In this document: in pieces, positions 22,757 through 31,202 of the stretch | Numbering within the stretch: position 1 is the first letter of the stretch | Layout: each line of letters starts with the position of its first letter | DNA from: a virus | Virus record (IMG/VR): IMGVR_UViG_3300019458_000020 | Coordinates: 186,001-250,000 of that record | Strand: one strand, 5' to 3' | DNA length: 64,000 nucleotides | Notes under the pieces: model-generated | Database searches by the model: none | Told to the model about the DNA's origin: nothing | The model's input: only the letters and a program-made list of their open reading frames with translations | Program-made: the position numbers and the translations under genes

Positions 22757-23028
22757 AATTCGTGTTTAGATACCGAAGTGGTCCAGATTGGATGACTCAA
22801 AAGGCGGCTAGCCGGGATTTTGCCGATAAATCCAGTGCCGAAGCTTTTGCTGATGGATTACGACTCGGGGGTGCTGGTAATGTGTCTTACGAAGAAGACG
22901 CGGGGGGTACCCCCACTCCATTACCTCGTAAGGGTAGAGGCCAATATTTTTGTGTTGTGTGTAATGAAAATCCAGTAAACCCACACGAAGGATTTGACAC
23001 CTGTTCAAACTGTGTCAATAAAACGTAA
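22753..23028 (+). CDS. Zinc-ribbon protein containing a repeat insertion, 91 aa
   Basis: C-terminal ribbon (CVVCNENP and CSNCVNK). The middle (DAGGTPTPLPRKGRG) is encoded by a copy of the GGGGGTACCCCC repeat, so the repeat has inserted in frame. ATGA-coupled to the HD gene. Confidence 0.5.
   Translation: MKFVFRYRSGPDWMTQKAASRDFADKSSAEAFADGLRLGGAGNVSYEEDAGGTPTPLPRKGRGQYFCVVCNENPVNPHEGFDTCSNCVNKT
22906..22945. repeat. Palindromic repeat copy inside a gene
   Basis: CGGGGGGTACCCCC followed by CCTCGTAAGGGTAGAGG, a member of the dispersed family, in frame within 22753-23028. Confidence 0.55.
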
Positions 23029-23031
23029 GTT

Positions 23032-23304
23032 TTAATCGTTTGTCTGTATAGTGTATATTAGAAGGAATGTTCTTTTCTTTTTTATACTCTCTAATAAATC
23101 TACTTCAAATTCAAAATTTTCTTCTCCGTATTTGTTCCATGATTTTTGTAAATAATCATTATCATGTCTATTGGCTTTCAAATCGTTTTTATGTTCGGAC
23201 CATCTTCCTTTTATATCATTAGAACTACCAATGTAGTATTTTCCATTAACTTTGTTAATGATTTTATAGATTCCAGATTTTTTTATTGACAGTGTATCAT
23301 TCAT
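23032..23304 (-). pseudogene. Truncated GIY-YIG homing endonuclease
   Basis: 90 aa from ATG 23304: SGIYKIINKVNGKYYIGSSNDIKGRW, then YLQKSWNKYGEENFEF, nearly the same as the first 90 residues of the intact gene at 37661. It stops before the rest of the nuclease and DNA-binding parts. Confidence 0.65.
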
Positions 23305-23355
23305 GTAGTACATGTATAATGACAAAGTAGAAACATGTATAAATAACGAGAAAAT

Positions 23356-23526
23356 ATGGGAAAAAGCTGGCGAGAAAATCCGTCAAAGTGGAAACACAAA
23401 ATCAAACACAACAAGCCGGGTAAGTTCAAGGGCGGAAAACCCCGTCATGATGACAATGGTAACGGAGATAAAAAGTATTCTCCATTTGATGACTCACAAG
23501 GTTATCATTCATCGGTTAATTTTTAA
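23356..23526 (+). CDS. Basic hypothetical protein, 56 aa
   Basis: From ATG 23356: Lys/His-rich N-terminus (SWRENPSKWKHKIKHNKPG) and a polar tail. Ends 1 nt before tRNA-Leu. Not recognised. Confidence 0.5.
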   Translation: MGKSWRENPSKWKHKIKHNKPGKFKGGKPRHDDNGNGDKKYSPFDDSQGYHSSVNF

Positions 23527-23527
23527 A

Positions 23528-23616
23528 GGGCGTGTGGCGAAGCTGGTTGAACCGCGGCAGACTTAAAATCTGCTACTTAGGAAACATCGGGGGTTCGATT
23601 CCCTCCACGCCTACCA
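23528..23616 (+). tRNA. tRNA-Leu (anticodon TAA)
   Basis: 89 nt, class II, with CCA: acceptor GGGCGTG/CACGCCT, anticodon stem GCAGA/TCTGC with loop CTTAAAA, long variable arm, T loop TTCGATT. Overlapped at its 3' half by an HNH gene on the other strand. Confidence 0.93.
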
Positions 23617-24244
23617 TTTTAGGGTCATGTCTTCGGGACCAAATATTTATCTTCTTGACATCAATACCATTTCTAAGTGCGTGTTTTTTAACACTACTAG
23701 CAGATACTTTTAATTTTCTAGCAACTTCTGATATGGGATTGTTGGATAATAGAGAAATCATTTCTTCATTTGAAGGCCATTTGATTTTTATCTTGAAAAC
23801 ATTTCCAACAGATGAATAACGGCTTCTTATGGTTTCTATTCTTTTTTGTTGTTCTTCATAAATTTTCGATTGTAGGAAATGAATTCCACGTTTTTCAATC
23901 AAATCATTGATTCGGTAGTAGTTTCCCCCATAACCAACAAGTCCACATTTTAATAATGCTTCTCTTCGTGTATAAGATGATTCTATGGATATTATCAATT
24001 CTTCATCCGTGACGTAATGGCCTTTCTTTTGTTTTTTTCTAGCTCTATAATTTGGAGTCAATGCATGACAATTACAACAAAAAAGTTTAAGATTTTCCAA
24101 TTCATTATTTTTTCTATTGCCATCGACATGATGTAATTCTAACGGAATTGATTCATTTTTCCATTTTGTCAACTGGCAACCTTCACATCGATGTTCTTTT
24201 ACACCATCTTTTATTAGTTTAAGTTTTAATCTAAAAGTTGTCAT
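23573..24244 (-). CDS. HNH homing endonuclease converging on tRNA-Leu
   Basis: 223 aa. N-terminal HNH (CEGCQLTKW, PLELHHVDGNRKNN, LFCCNCHALT), then DNA-binding HTH segments (VTDEELIISIESS, NPISEVARKLKVSASSVKKH). Its last codons (GVEGIEPP) are antisense to the tRNA-Leu T arm. ATG 24244 is chosen; longer starts lack support. Confidence 0.75.
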   Translation of the reverse strand: MTTFRLKLKLIKDGVKEHRCEGCQLTKWKNESIPLELHHVDGNRKNNELENLKLFCCNCHALTPNYRARKKQKKGHYVTDEELIISIESSYTRREALLKCGLVGYGGNYYRINDLIEKRGIHFLQSKIYEEQQKRIETIRSRYSSVGNVFKIKIKWPSNEEMISLLSNNPISEVARKLKVSASSVKKHALRNGIDVKKINIWSRRHDPKMVGVEGIEPPMFPK

Positions 24245-24322
24245 GGTTATACATATACAACAAGTGTGAGTTCTAGTTAATTTAATTCTTGACTCTCTTT
24301 GAAAATCTGATACTCTCATCCT

Positions 24323-24841
24323 ATGATTGAAGTTCCACGACTTCCACGGATTACTCATGTAACCAACAAGATTGAAAAATATTTGTTGGATTTATTTGAA
24401 GCCGAACCGGATACAGCTTACCATCAAAAAGAATTATTGACGATGGTTAGAATGGAATACTCCGATGAATTCGGATGGGAATTGGAAGCACACGTTTCTC
24501 GTGCCTTGGATAAACACCACTGTAACAACGATATCAAACGTGTAGCACCTGCGACATTTGAATCTGTATATGGTCCTGATGACGTGTATAGTGAAAGGGA
24601 AACGGGCCACATGCCTCTCGGAGAAACCGCCCAACGTCCCTTCAACGTTCATTTGAGGGAACAACAGAACAAGTTTCGGAGTCAGAAAGAATTCAACGAG
24701 GCCGTTCGCAAGACAGAAAGTTCGGTTAGTATCCTTCGAGACAACAAGATGACCGATCAACAAATATCCGATTCTTTGATTCAAGCCGGTTTCAATCATT
24801 TGATTGTGAAAAAGGTTCTCCGTAACAAGAAAAACGGTTGA
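24323..24841 (+). CDS. Hypothetical protein, 172 aa (leaderless)
   Basis: TTGACT, 16 bp, TACTCT, 6 nt, ATG. Helical; N-terminal part resembles a winged-helix arrangement (YLLDLFEAEPDTAYHQKELL). Not recognised. Confidence 0.55.
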   Translation: MIEVPRLPRITHVTNKIEKYLLDLFEAEPDTAYHQKELLTMVRMEYSDEFGWELEAHVSRALDKHHCNNDIKRVAPATFESVYGPDDVYSERETGHMPLGETAQRPFNVHLREQQNKFRSQKEFNEAVRKTESSVSILRDNKMTDQQISDSLIQAGFNHLIVKKVLRNKKNG

Positions 24842-24915
24842 CAATCTATAAAAACATTGACCAGTCAAGACACAACAAAAACATTCCGATTCAATGTTGG
24901 TCTTAACATAAATTC

Positions 24916-25053
24916 GTGAAACAACTTCTTTCAGACATGGAAAAGTTCATTGCCTACAAAGGGTTAGGCAATCTTCTTTCCACAGACGAGGGTAGGGAAT
25001 TTCTCATAAATTACTTGACTATCAAAGAAATAAGTGATACGGTTTCGACATGA
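24916..25053 (+). CDS. Hypothetical protein, 45 aa (GTG start)
   Basis: GTG 24916 to a TGA that overlaps the ATG of the RNA ligase (ATGA). Helical (MEKFIAYKGLGNLL). It may couple ligase translation. Confidence 0.45.
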   Translation: MKQLLSDMEKFIAYKGLGNLLSTDEGREFLINYLTIKEISDTVST

Positions 25054-26144
25054 AAATTGATTTGGCTTCGATTGACCGTGAACAATTCATGGTTCACGAA
25101 CACATTCTTTTTGGGGAAGTCGTGTATCTCGTCCAACCACAACATATTGGTTGTAAGTGGACACAGGCCAATAAACATCTCCGGTCTGCTGTCTTCAATT
25201 CTGAAGGTGAACTGATTTCAATGGGTTTTCCCAAATTCACAAACTGGAGCGAAAACCCGGACAACTTCCCTGTTCCTACTTCTCTGAATGGTTGTAAGGT
25301 TATGGAGAAGCTTGATGGTTCTCTTTTGATTGTTTCCAAATACAAGGGTCAATTCATCCTTCGTACTCGTGGCACCATTAATGCCGAAAACCTTGACAAC
25401 GGCCATGAACTGGCTTTGTTGAAACAGAAGTATCCAGAAATCTTTAAGTTTCAATCTTGTGGAATGGAAACTTGGCCGTTTTCTCTTTTGTTTGAATGGG
25501 TTTCTCCTATTAATCGAATTGTTTTGAGTTACGGCGATGAAGCGGATTTCATTTTGGTTGGTGGTATCTACCATGACAAATGCATTCTTTGGGACCAAGA
25601 GTGGTTAGACGCAATGGCCAAGGGTTTTGGTTGTAAACGTCCGATTACATATAACTTTCCTTCTGTAGATGACTTAATTGCCAATGTTGACCAGTGGAAA
25701 GGCAAAGAGGGAGTTGTTATCTATTCCAAAGACGGTCAAGCTCTCCATAAAGTTAAATCGGCTTGGTATCTCGTTTTACATAGAATGAAGGAATCCTTAT
25801 CATCCATTGATAAAGTTGTGGATGTTTGGTTTGTTCAGGGGAAATTACCATATCAAGAATTTGAAGAATATATTACATCGACTTTTGATTGGGAATTGTG
25901 GAATCAAATTCGGGGAGAAGTTAGCCAAATTTGTGATGGTTGGAAAGAAGTTCAACGAATAGTTCAAGGTATGAAATCGTTCGTTGAACCGCTAAATACC
26001 TGGTCAAGAAAAGATGCAGCAAAAAAGATTATTGATTCATACGGAATCACTAATCGAAGTTCCTTTTGTTTTCAATTGTTAGATGGAAAAGAATTATGTG
26101 ACGATGCTCTAAAAAAACTTTTGTGGCAAGTTCTCAAAAAGTAA
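25050..26144 (+). CDS. RNA ligase (T4 Rnl1-like)
   Basis: 364 aa. Nucleotidyltransferase motifs in order: motif I KVMEKLDGSLL (Lys about residue 88), RTRG, motif IIIa LLFEWVSP, motif IV KEGVVIY, motif V LHKVKSAWY, then a helical C-terminal domain. This matches phage 5'-phosphate/3'-OH RNA ligases that repair cut tRNAs. No polynucleotide kinase is seen next to it. A second ligase lies at 48325. Confidence 0.8.
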   Translation: MKIDLASIDREQFMVHEHILFGEVVYLVQPQHIGCKWTQANKHLRSAVFNSEGELISMGFPKFTNWSENPDNFPVPTSLNGCKVMEKLDGSLLIVSKYKGQFILRTRGTINAENLDNGHELALLKQKYPEIFKFQSCGMETWPFSLLFEWVSPINRIVLSYGDEADFILVGGIYHDKCILWDQEWLDAMAKGFGCKRPITYNFPSVDDLIANVDQWKGKEGVVIYSKDGQALHKVKSAWYLVLHRMKESLSSIDKVVDVWFVQGKLPYQEFEEYITSTFDWELWNQIRGEVSQICDGWKEVQRIVQGMKSFVEPLNTWSRKDAAKKIIDSYGITNRSSFCFQLLDGKELCDDALKKLLWQVLKK

Positions 26145-26159
26145 TTTGAGTTGGTTCAT

Positions 26160-26249
26160 TTTTTAGTATTTGAAACAAAACACAAAGCATCGGATGGAAC
26201 GGCATCATTTGATAGAATTGACTCAAGTGAAGGTTATGTAAAGGGGTAA
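26160..26249 (+). pseudogene. HNH endonuclease remnant
   Basis: FETKHKASDGTASFDRIDSSEGYVKG is present in one frame (parts match LDRIDSSKGYVNG of the gene at 27372), with neither start nor end. A leftover of a homing gene. Confidence 0.5.
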
Positions 26250-26424
26250 GTATTGGTCTTCCAGCCGTGGACATTGTGACAAGTATGGATGTCCCGAAGA
26301 ACCTGATACTTCAGCCGAAATCGAAATCCAATCTTCTAAGAACAAGGAAACGGGTGAAGATGTGGAATTGACCGAATCCGAACAAGATGAAGTCATTCAA
26401 AAGGGATTTGAACAAATTTGGTGA
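26245..26424 (+). pseudogene. 5'-truncated gene fragment
   Basis: 60-codon open frame without a start, joined to the HNH remnant. CDKYGCPEEP looks like a metal ligand pair and the rest is acidic. A resident gene whose 5' end was replaced by the homing insertion is the likely source. Confidence 0.35.
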
Positions 26425-26425
26425 T

Positions 26426-26485
26426 ATGGAAGCCGATTATCCCGAACCTGACTTTTGTTCTCCTAAAGGGGAAACATGGAAATAA
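26426..26485 (+). CDS. Micro-ORF, 19 aa
   Basis: ATG 26426 follows the TGA of the fragment by one base (TGATATG), as at other junctions here. Acidic (MEADYPEPDF). Weak support. Confidence 0.25.
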   Translation: MEADYPEPDFCSPKGETWK

Positions 26486-26524
26486 TTTGTTGACAGTCTT
26501 GACCTTTAAGATTAAAATAACATC

Positions 26525-26740
26525 ATGAACCGAATTAAGATTCTCGTCTTAAACAAGAAAGCGGAAGTGTTCAATTCTTTTGTTGACATTGATGCTGCCG
26601 TTGGTTTTCTTCTCCGAACAGGATACCTCAATAACAAAACCGTCATTCTTCAACGTGGCGACAAAGCCCGTGTGTTTGAAACCATTACGGATGTCTTGGA
26701 CCTTCAAAAGCAGTTAAGGGAACTTTCTACTACTCTGTGA
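26525..26740 (+). CDS. Hypothetical protein, 71 aa (leaderless)
   Basis: TTGACA, 16 bp, TTAAAA, 7 nt, ATG. Alpha/beta soluble protein. Its TGA overlaps the GTG of the next gene. Confidence 0.55.
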   Translation: MNRIKILVLNKKAEVFNSFVDIDAAVGFLLRTGYLNNKTVILQRGDKARVFETITDVLDLQKQLRELSTTL

Positions 26741-26985
26741 AAGGTTTATTGATACTTCTGTCATTGATTATTGTCCCAATAGGCATTATCTTTTCATTGA
26801 ATGAACTTTTTGCAGAAAGTCTTTTCACTGACCCAATTCCATACAATTTTTACACATGATTTGCAATCATGTTTATTGGTGTAGTTGTTAGATTGTTAAT
26901 AACACCGGTTGTTATTAATAGTCAACTCATTATTCCACCATATCCAGAAGAAAAGAAAGATGAGTTACCGAAAACAGAAACTTAG
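26737..26985 (+). CDS. Two-helix membrane protein with an in-frame TGA
   Basis: GTG 26737 to TAG 26983-26985. Helix one (GLLILLSLIIVPIGIIFSL) and helix two (FAIMFIGVVVRLLIT) are split by TGA at 26857-26859, where Trp would suit a membrane boundary. The TGA lies inside a palindrome (ACATGATT-TGC-AATCATGT). The TAG end is followed two codons later by TAA. Confidence 0.45.
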
Positions 26986-27382
26986 ACTTTTTAATCTAAA
27001 CCCGAATTGTTATTGGTGTGGATGCCTCACGATAAATACCAACGAACAATCAATAAAGGGAAGGCCAAATCCAAAGATGGCCACGATTGATCATCTTATC
27101 TCAAGATATGACCCCAGACGTTGGCTTCGCACACCAACTAATGAACAAAAAAAAGTCTTGGCATGTTTTGAGTGCAACCAACGGCGTCAAAGAGAAGAAA
27201 CAGCAAATTTATCTAAAACAGAAAAATTGGCCCGTTCTCTTGGTATTGTCTTCAAACCAAAAAATAATCTTCCAACAACATTAGAAAAACTCAAAGAGCT
27301 TTATGCCGAACAAGGGTTTGAACTGGATATAAATAATGGACAACCAAAAGCCATTATAGTAATGTCTATTGATGAAATGTAA
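26960..27382 (+). CDS. HNH endonuclease, 140 aa
   Basis: CYWCGCLT, then ATIDHLISRYDPRRW, then VLACFECNQRR: an HNH fold with two zinc knuckles. ATG 26960 has a purine-rich upstream (GAAAGAAAG). Free-standing homing or colicin-like nuclease. Confidence 0.7.
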   Translation: MSYRKQKLRLFNLNPNCYWCGCLTINTNEQSIKGRPNPKMATIDHLISRYDPRRWLRTPTNEQKKVLACFECNQRRQREETANLSKTEKLARSLGIVFKPKNNLPTTLEKLKELYAEQGFELDINNGQPKAIIVMSIDEM

Positions 27383-27948
27383 AGAAGGTCAGAGATTTGG
27401 AAAATTAATTGTTATTAAATACGATTGTAAGAAAAAATCGTATCAAAGAAAATTTCCAAAAGAAGGTTGGAAACCTGTTTGGTGTTATAGTCATTACTGG
27501 CAATGTAGATGTGATTGCGGAAAAGAAAAGTCTATTAGACAAAATCATCTTACTCAAAAAATAGTAAAATCTTGTGGTTGTATAAAAAGAGGCAAAAATA
27601 GTATTCACTGGCAAGGATGTGGAGATATTTCAGGATATACATTTTGTCAAATCAAATCCAAAGCAAAAGAATATAAAAATGAAATTATCTCTACAACAAT
27701 TGTGGAGATTATTTCTAAAACAAGAAAGAAAATGTGCATTAACTGATTTATTACTAACTTTTGAAAAACAAAAACGGGGAGAAAAAACTGCCTCACTAGA
27801 TAGAATAGATTCATCCAAAGGGTATGTTAATGGAAATGTTCAATGGGTTCATAAGGATATAAACTGGATGAAAAATCGTTTTTCCCAAGAAAGATTTATA
27901 GAAATGTGCAAACTCGTAGCTAAAAAATATGGAAAATCATTATCTTAA
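27372..27948 (+). pseudogene. HNH homing endonuclease split by a frameshift
   Basis: From ATG 27372: N-terminal zinc domain (CKEGQRFGKLIVIKY, WQCRCDCGKEKSIRQNHL, SCGC) in one frame, then after about 27685 the HNH part (LSLQQLWRLFLKQERKCAL, TASLDRIDSSKGYVNGNVQWVHKDIN) in another. Both parts are well conserved, so the break is recent or a base error. Confidence 0.65.
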
Positions 27949-28288
27949 TTCAGGAGACTTAGTTAAACAAGACCCCGCCGTTATACCTATTCAAGTCGAT
28001 ATGATGAATATGAACGGTTTTGCAGCAGTGAAACGTGATGGTTCTTGGACACTTTATGAAATGGAAAAATGGCCGGAGGTAAAAGTTTGGCTCCAAAACT
28101 TTCAATCCGATTTCAGTCAACAATATATTCTAATGTTGGTTTTCAAAGCCGGCATATTGAGTGGCCGTGTTACTCAATGTAATGAACAAAGGATTGCTAT
28201 GGGATTAGATGTCATGGTTGATGAAGATGTTGAAAGGTTGGCATCGTTTCAAGATCCTTGGATGGCCGTTAATCATCCTCGTCATTAA
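27929..28288 (+). CDS. Hypothetical protein, 119 aa
   Basis: Not recognised. Soluble, aromatic and Met-rich. Overlaps the end of the broken HNH gene by 20 nt. Confidence 0.5.
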   Translation: MENHYLNSGDLVKQDPAVIPIQVDMMNMNGFAAVKRDGSWTLYEMEKWPEVKVWLQNFQSDFSQQYILMLVFKAGILSGRVTQCNEQRIAMGLDVMVDEDVERLASFQDPWMAVNHPRH

Positions 28289-28353
28289 ATATGATTATCG
28301 ACATAATAAATACCCTTTCTGTCAATAAGTCGAACTTGACATAGAATTCGTTC

Positions 28354-28382
28354 TTGACTTTTCTTGGTGAATTTGTTATAGT
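28354..28382 (+). promoter_or_regulatory. Promoter of conserved ncRNA element A
   Basis: TTGACT, 17 bp, TATAGT, just before the conserved element. Confidence 0.65.
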
Positions 28383-28383
28383 A

Positions 28384-28470
28384 TTGGAGTGGATGAGGCC
28401 GACCGAAAGGCGCCAAGAGTAGGGTACCTGGGAGACGATAAAAACTTTAACGATACCGTAAATACTTTCA
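28384..28470 (+). ncRNA. Conserved intergenic element A
   Basis: GATGAGGCC, a GAAA-capped stem, CCAAGAGTAGGGTACCTGGG, then ACTTTAACG. One of five elements with the same order and each behind its own promoter (others at 32156, 33429, 42301 and 46201). Confidence 0.5.
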
Positions 28471-28523
28471 AAAAATCTCCGTAATTTGTTTGACAAATAG
28501 GTTGAACTGGGTTAATATTCCCC

Positions 28524-28850
28524 ATGAAGAAAAAAGACATCAAAGCGTTGTTCAAAATGAAACTTGGAACGGATGCTAATTGGGCCGTCAAAGGAATGTT
28601 GAAGATTTACGAATTCCAAACCACATCGGAAAAGGCCGTTCAAACCACAACGGACCACAATGACGTTGGTTTTTCTGGTTGTGATGCTGAAATTCTCAGT
28701 TCTTTCAGCGAACAGGTTTTGAAGGGCCGTAATCTGAGTGAAAAACAAATGGCCATTGTGTTCAAGAAAATGCCGAAGTATTGGCAACAGCTTGTCAAAC
28801 TGTCGGATATGGCGAAAGTTGAAGCTGCCGGTGCTAAGATGGCGGCATGA
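28524..28850 (+). CDS. Hypothetical protein, 108 aa (leaderless)
   Basis: TTGACA, 16 bp, TTAATA, 6 nt, ATG. Helical. ATGA-coupled to the next gene. Not recognised. Confidence 0.55.
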   Translation: MKKKDIKALFKMKLGTDANWAVKGMLKIYEFQTTSEKAVQTTTDHNDVGFSGCDAEILSSFSEQVLKGRNLSEKQMAIVFKKMPKYWQQLVKLSDMAKVEAAGAKMAA

Positions 28851-29116
28851 ATCGGTTCACTTACAAAAATAACGGGGGAAAGTCATTGGATGGCTTCCCC
28901 TATGTCATTGAGTCTGATAACATTCTGAAGTCAGACACAATATTTAAGGAGAAAAGTGGATTCGATGTTGTAAAGTGTCCCTGGATAGGATGTTCCATAG
29001 AATTTAACATCTCAAATGATTATTTGACAAAATTGCTGAGTGTGATATTTTATATCCGAATTTACCAATCGGTAGCCGATGATATACGGAACCTGTTGGT
29101 GGCAAAGAAAAAGTAA
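28847..29116 (+). CDS. Hypothetical protein, 89 aa
   Basis: Not recognised. Contains CPWIGCS near the middle and a helical C-terminus with a Lys tail. Confidence 0.5.
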   Translation: MNRFTYKNNGGKSLDGFPYVIESDNILKSDTIFKEKSGFDVVKCPWIGCSIEFNISNDYLTKLLSVIFYIRIYQSVADDIRNLLVAKKK

Positions 29117-29134
29117 ACATCAAAAATAAAAAAC

Positions 29135-29290
29135 ATGAACACAAAACAAGCACTCCGTTGGCTCCACCGCAACTGCGGCCTCAAGTTGAATGGCACGTAT
29201 CATGTCACCCGTATGGGTGAAACCGTCAGTAATCGTAATTGGAACACGTTCCGCAAGGAATTTCTGGCACTGGTTGCTCGTGTGGGCTAA
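29135..29290 (+). CDS. Basic hypothetical protein, 51 aa
   Basis: From ATG 29135 (MNTKQALRWLHRNCG). Basic and aromatic, possible nucleic-acid binder. Confidence 0.5.
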   Translation: MNTKQALRWLHRNCGLKLNGTYHVTRMGETVSNRNWNTFRKEFLALVARVG

Positions 29291-29354
29291 ATCCCACAAA
29301 AAGGACAAGTATGTCCCTTGACATCTCCTTTTTTTCAAGTAAACTCTCGTCAAC

Positions 29355-29546
29355 ATGAAACTTATTGATTCTGTAAGTCCCGGTGACAGAGTAACAATCA
29401 TCACCCGTCATGGTTCAAAGTTGTCAGGTAGGGCAGTGATGCCATCTTCTCATGGTGGCTGGGTTTTGAATGGAGGCGGACGACATGGGACACCAATGTT
29501 GGCCGATGACACAAACACCATCAAAGTAAGCAAGAAAAGAAAGTAA
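29355..29546 (+). CDS. Hypothetical protein, 63 aa (leaderless)
   Basis: TTGACA, 16 bp, TAAACT, 9 nt, ATG. Beta-rich small barrel-like pattern (GDRVTIITRHGSKLSGRAV), Lys-rich end. One nt before the next gene. Confidence 0.5.
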   Translation: MKLIDSVSPGDRVTIITRHGSKLSGRAVMPSSHGGWVLNGGGRHGTPMLADDTNTIKVSKKRK

Positions 29547-29547
29547 T

Positions 29548-29895
29548 ATGACACTCAAAGACAAGCCAGTTCCGTTCAAAGAAATCAACCTAAAGGATTT
29601 GGAAGGCGAATGGGTAGGATCTTACCGGGGCCACTTCGAACAAGTCATTAAGTTCCACATTCAGCCGGATGGGTGGCTGATAGCCACCAAGATTACGGGA
29701 GATGAACACGTTCCGGGTGGGGAAATTACTTTCAAAGCAGATTTGAATCGCAATGGCATGGGCGTAGGCCAAGTTGCTGAAAAAGAATTTCGCAATAACA
29801 CTTGGGTAATCGGTCAACTCATTGTTGAAGACAAGGAACATGTCATTTTTACATGGGCCGGATGTGGTTCGGTTAGATTCCGAAAAGATGGCTGA
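29548..29895 (+). CDS. Hypothetical beta-rich protein, 115 aa
   Basis: Lipocalin-like strand pattern (LEGEWVGSYRGHFEQVIKF to WAGCGSVRFRK). Not recognised further. Confidence 0.5.
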   Translation: MTLKDKPVPFKEINLKDLEGEWVGSYRGHFEQVIKFHIQPDGWLIATKITGDEHVPGGEITFKADLNRNGMGVGQVAEKEFRNNTWVIGQLIVEDKEHVIFTWAGCGSVRFRKDG

Positions 29896-29939
29896 TTTCC
29901 CTTGACATAAACAAAAAAACTGATTACTTTCACCAAAAT

Positions 29940-30170
29940 ATGAATTTAACTCCTACAATCAATCTGTATATCTCGCCTCGGGATATTGAAGCCATTTCCT
30001 CGGGCCAACCGGTCCAAGCTCGTAATAGCCGAATGGATAATATGGGCAATGACATTGCCCATTTGGTTCAGGTTTCGTTTCCAATCACGGCATACGAAAT
30101 CATTCCGAGCGTCCAGAACCTCGGTCTGTTCACCGTCACTCGTATTCGTGAATCCGGCCAATTTTCTTAA
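29940..30170 (+). CDS. Hypothetical protein, 76 aa (leaderless)
   Basis: TTGACA, 17 bp, TACTTT, 9 nt, ATG. Not recognised. Four nt before the phosphoesterase. Confidence 0.5.
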   Translation: MNLTPTINLYISPRDIEAISSGQPVQARNSRMDNMGNDIAHLVQVSFPITAYEIIPSVQNLGLFTVTRIRESGQFS

Positions 30171-30174
30171 TAAA

Positions 30175-30756
30175 ATGATTATCGTTGGCGACATTCACGG
30201 CCGATACAGAAAGCTTAATGATATCGCCCGTAAGCACAAAGACCAAACCATTGTCCAGATTGGTGACTTTGGTTTCGGCTTTGGAGAAATGTTTGATCTT
30301 GACGGAAGCTTAATCGAAAAAAACATTCGATTCTTTCGTGGTAATCATGACAATCCAGAACTGTGTAACAAGCATCCTCAATCACTCGGCGACTATGGAG
30401 TGTTTGAAGGAATGTTCTTTGTTGCAGGAGCAGATTCAATCGACAAGGATTTGAGAATTGAAGGATTGACATGGTGGCGTAATGAAGAATTGACGATGCA
30501 GCAATTCAATGACGCCATCGACCAGTATAGTCATGTGAAACCAGAAATCGTTTTATCACATGATTGCCCACAACAAATTTGTACAGACTTCTTCGGTATT
30601 CCCGAATCAAGTAGAACGCGGCAGGGATTACAAGCCATGTTGGAGATCCATCGTCCCAGAGTTTGGATTTTTGGACATCATCATCGGCATTTTGCAAAAA
30701 ATGTAGATGGATGTACATTCCGTTGTCTTCCAGAACTACAAGCATATCAATTATGA
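30175..30756 (+). CDS. Calcineurin-like metallophosphoesterase
   Basis: 193 aa. All motifs present: GDIHG, QIGDFG, RGNHD, LSHDCP and FGHHHRH, giving a two-metal site for phosphate ester hydrolysis. Single domain of normal size. ATG 30175 is chosen because the motif starts at residue 5. Substrate unknown (protein phosphate, cyclic nucleotides or RNA ends). ATGA-coupled to the next gene. Confidence 0.82.
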   Translation: MIIVGDIHGRYRKLNDIARKHKDQTIVQIGDFGFGFGEMFDLDGSLIEKNIRFFRGNHDNPELCNKHPQSLGDYGVFEGMFFVAGADSIDKDLRIEGLTWWRNEELTMQQFNDAIDQYSHVKPEIVLSHDCPQQICTDFFGIPESSRTRQGLQAMLEIHRPRVWIFGHHHRHFAKNVDGCTFRCLPELQAYQL

Positions 30757-31022
30757 TTAAAATCCACATTCATCTAACAATCAGGGAAGGGCACATTCGA
30801 GGCGATGAAATTCGCAAGGATGGAACCAAGGGCAAAAATGTTTACTACTACATTGAAGATGGATTCCCGACTGTCTTGGCGGGATTCTCGGCTGCTGTGG
30901 ATAGAATCATGTTTGATGAAGCGGAATGTGAAATCACATTCACAACAGACCAATCATATCAGAATGAGCTTAATACTGTCTTGGATGCAGTCAGAAGCGG
31001 AAAGGTTTTGATTACACTATGA
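30753..31022 (+). CDS. Hypothetical protein, 89 aa
   Basis: ATG 30753 overlaps the phosphoesterase stop; the longer upstream frame is not used. Alpha/beta. Not recognised. Confidence 0.55.
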   Translation: MIKIHIHLTIREGHIRGDEIRKDGTKGKNVYYYIEDGFPTVLAGFSAAVDRIMFDEAECEITFTTDQSYQNELNTVLDAVRSGKVLITL

Positions 31023-31156
31023 TAAGACTGATACAATTCGTCTCGGCCGTTACAGGCTGCATATTCATTGGCGTAGCCATGAACAGCTGGTTAATTGGTA
31101 TTGGCATCGGATTGGTTTGGCTCACACTGCCGCCTTTCAATCCTGACCAAGACTAA
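31019..31156 (+). CDS. Small membrane protein, 45 aa
   Basis: ATGA-coupled. Hydrophobic almost throughout (FVSAVTGCIFIGVA, LIGIGIGLVWLTL), ends acidic. Confidence 0.5.
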   Translation: MIRLIQFVSAVTGCIFIGVAMNSWLIGIGIGLVWLTLPPFNPDQD

Positions 31157-31202
31157 GATTATCACTTGACAATTCTTTTAAGTATTGTATTCTATCGTCA
31201 CC

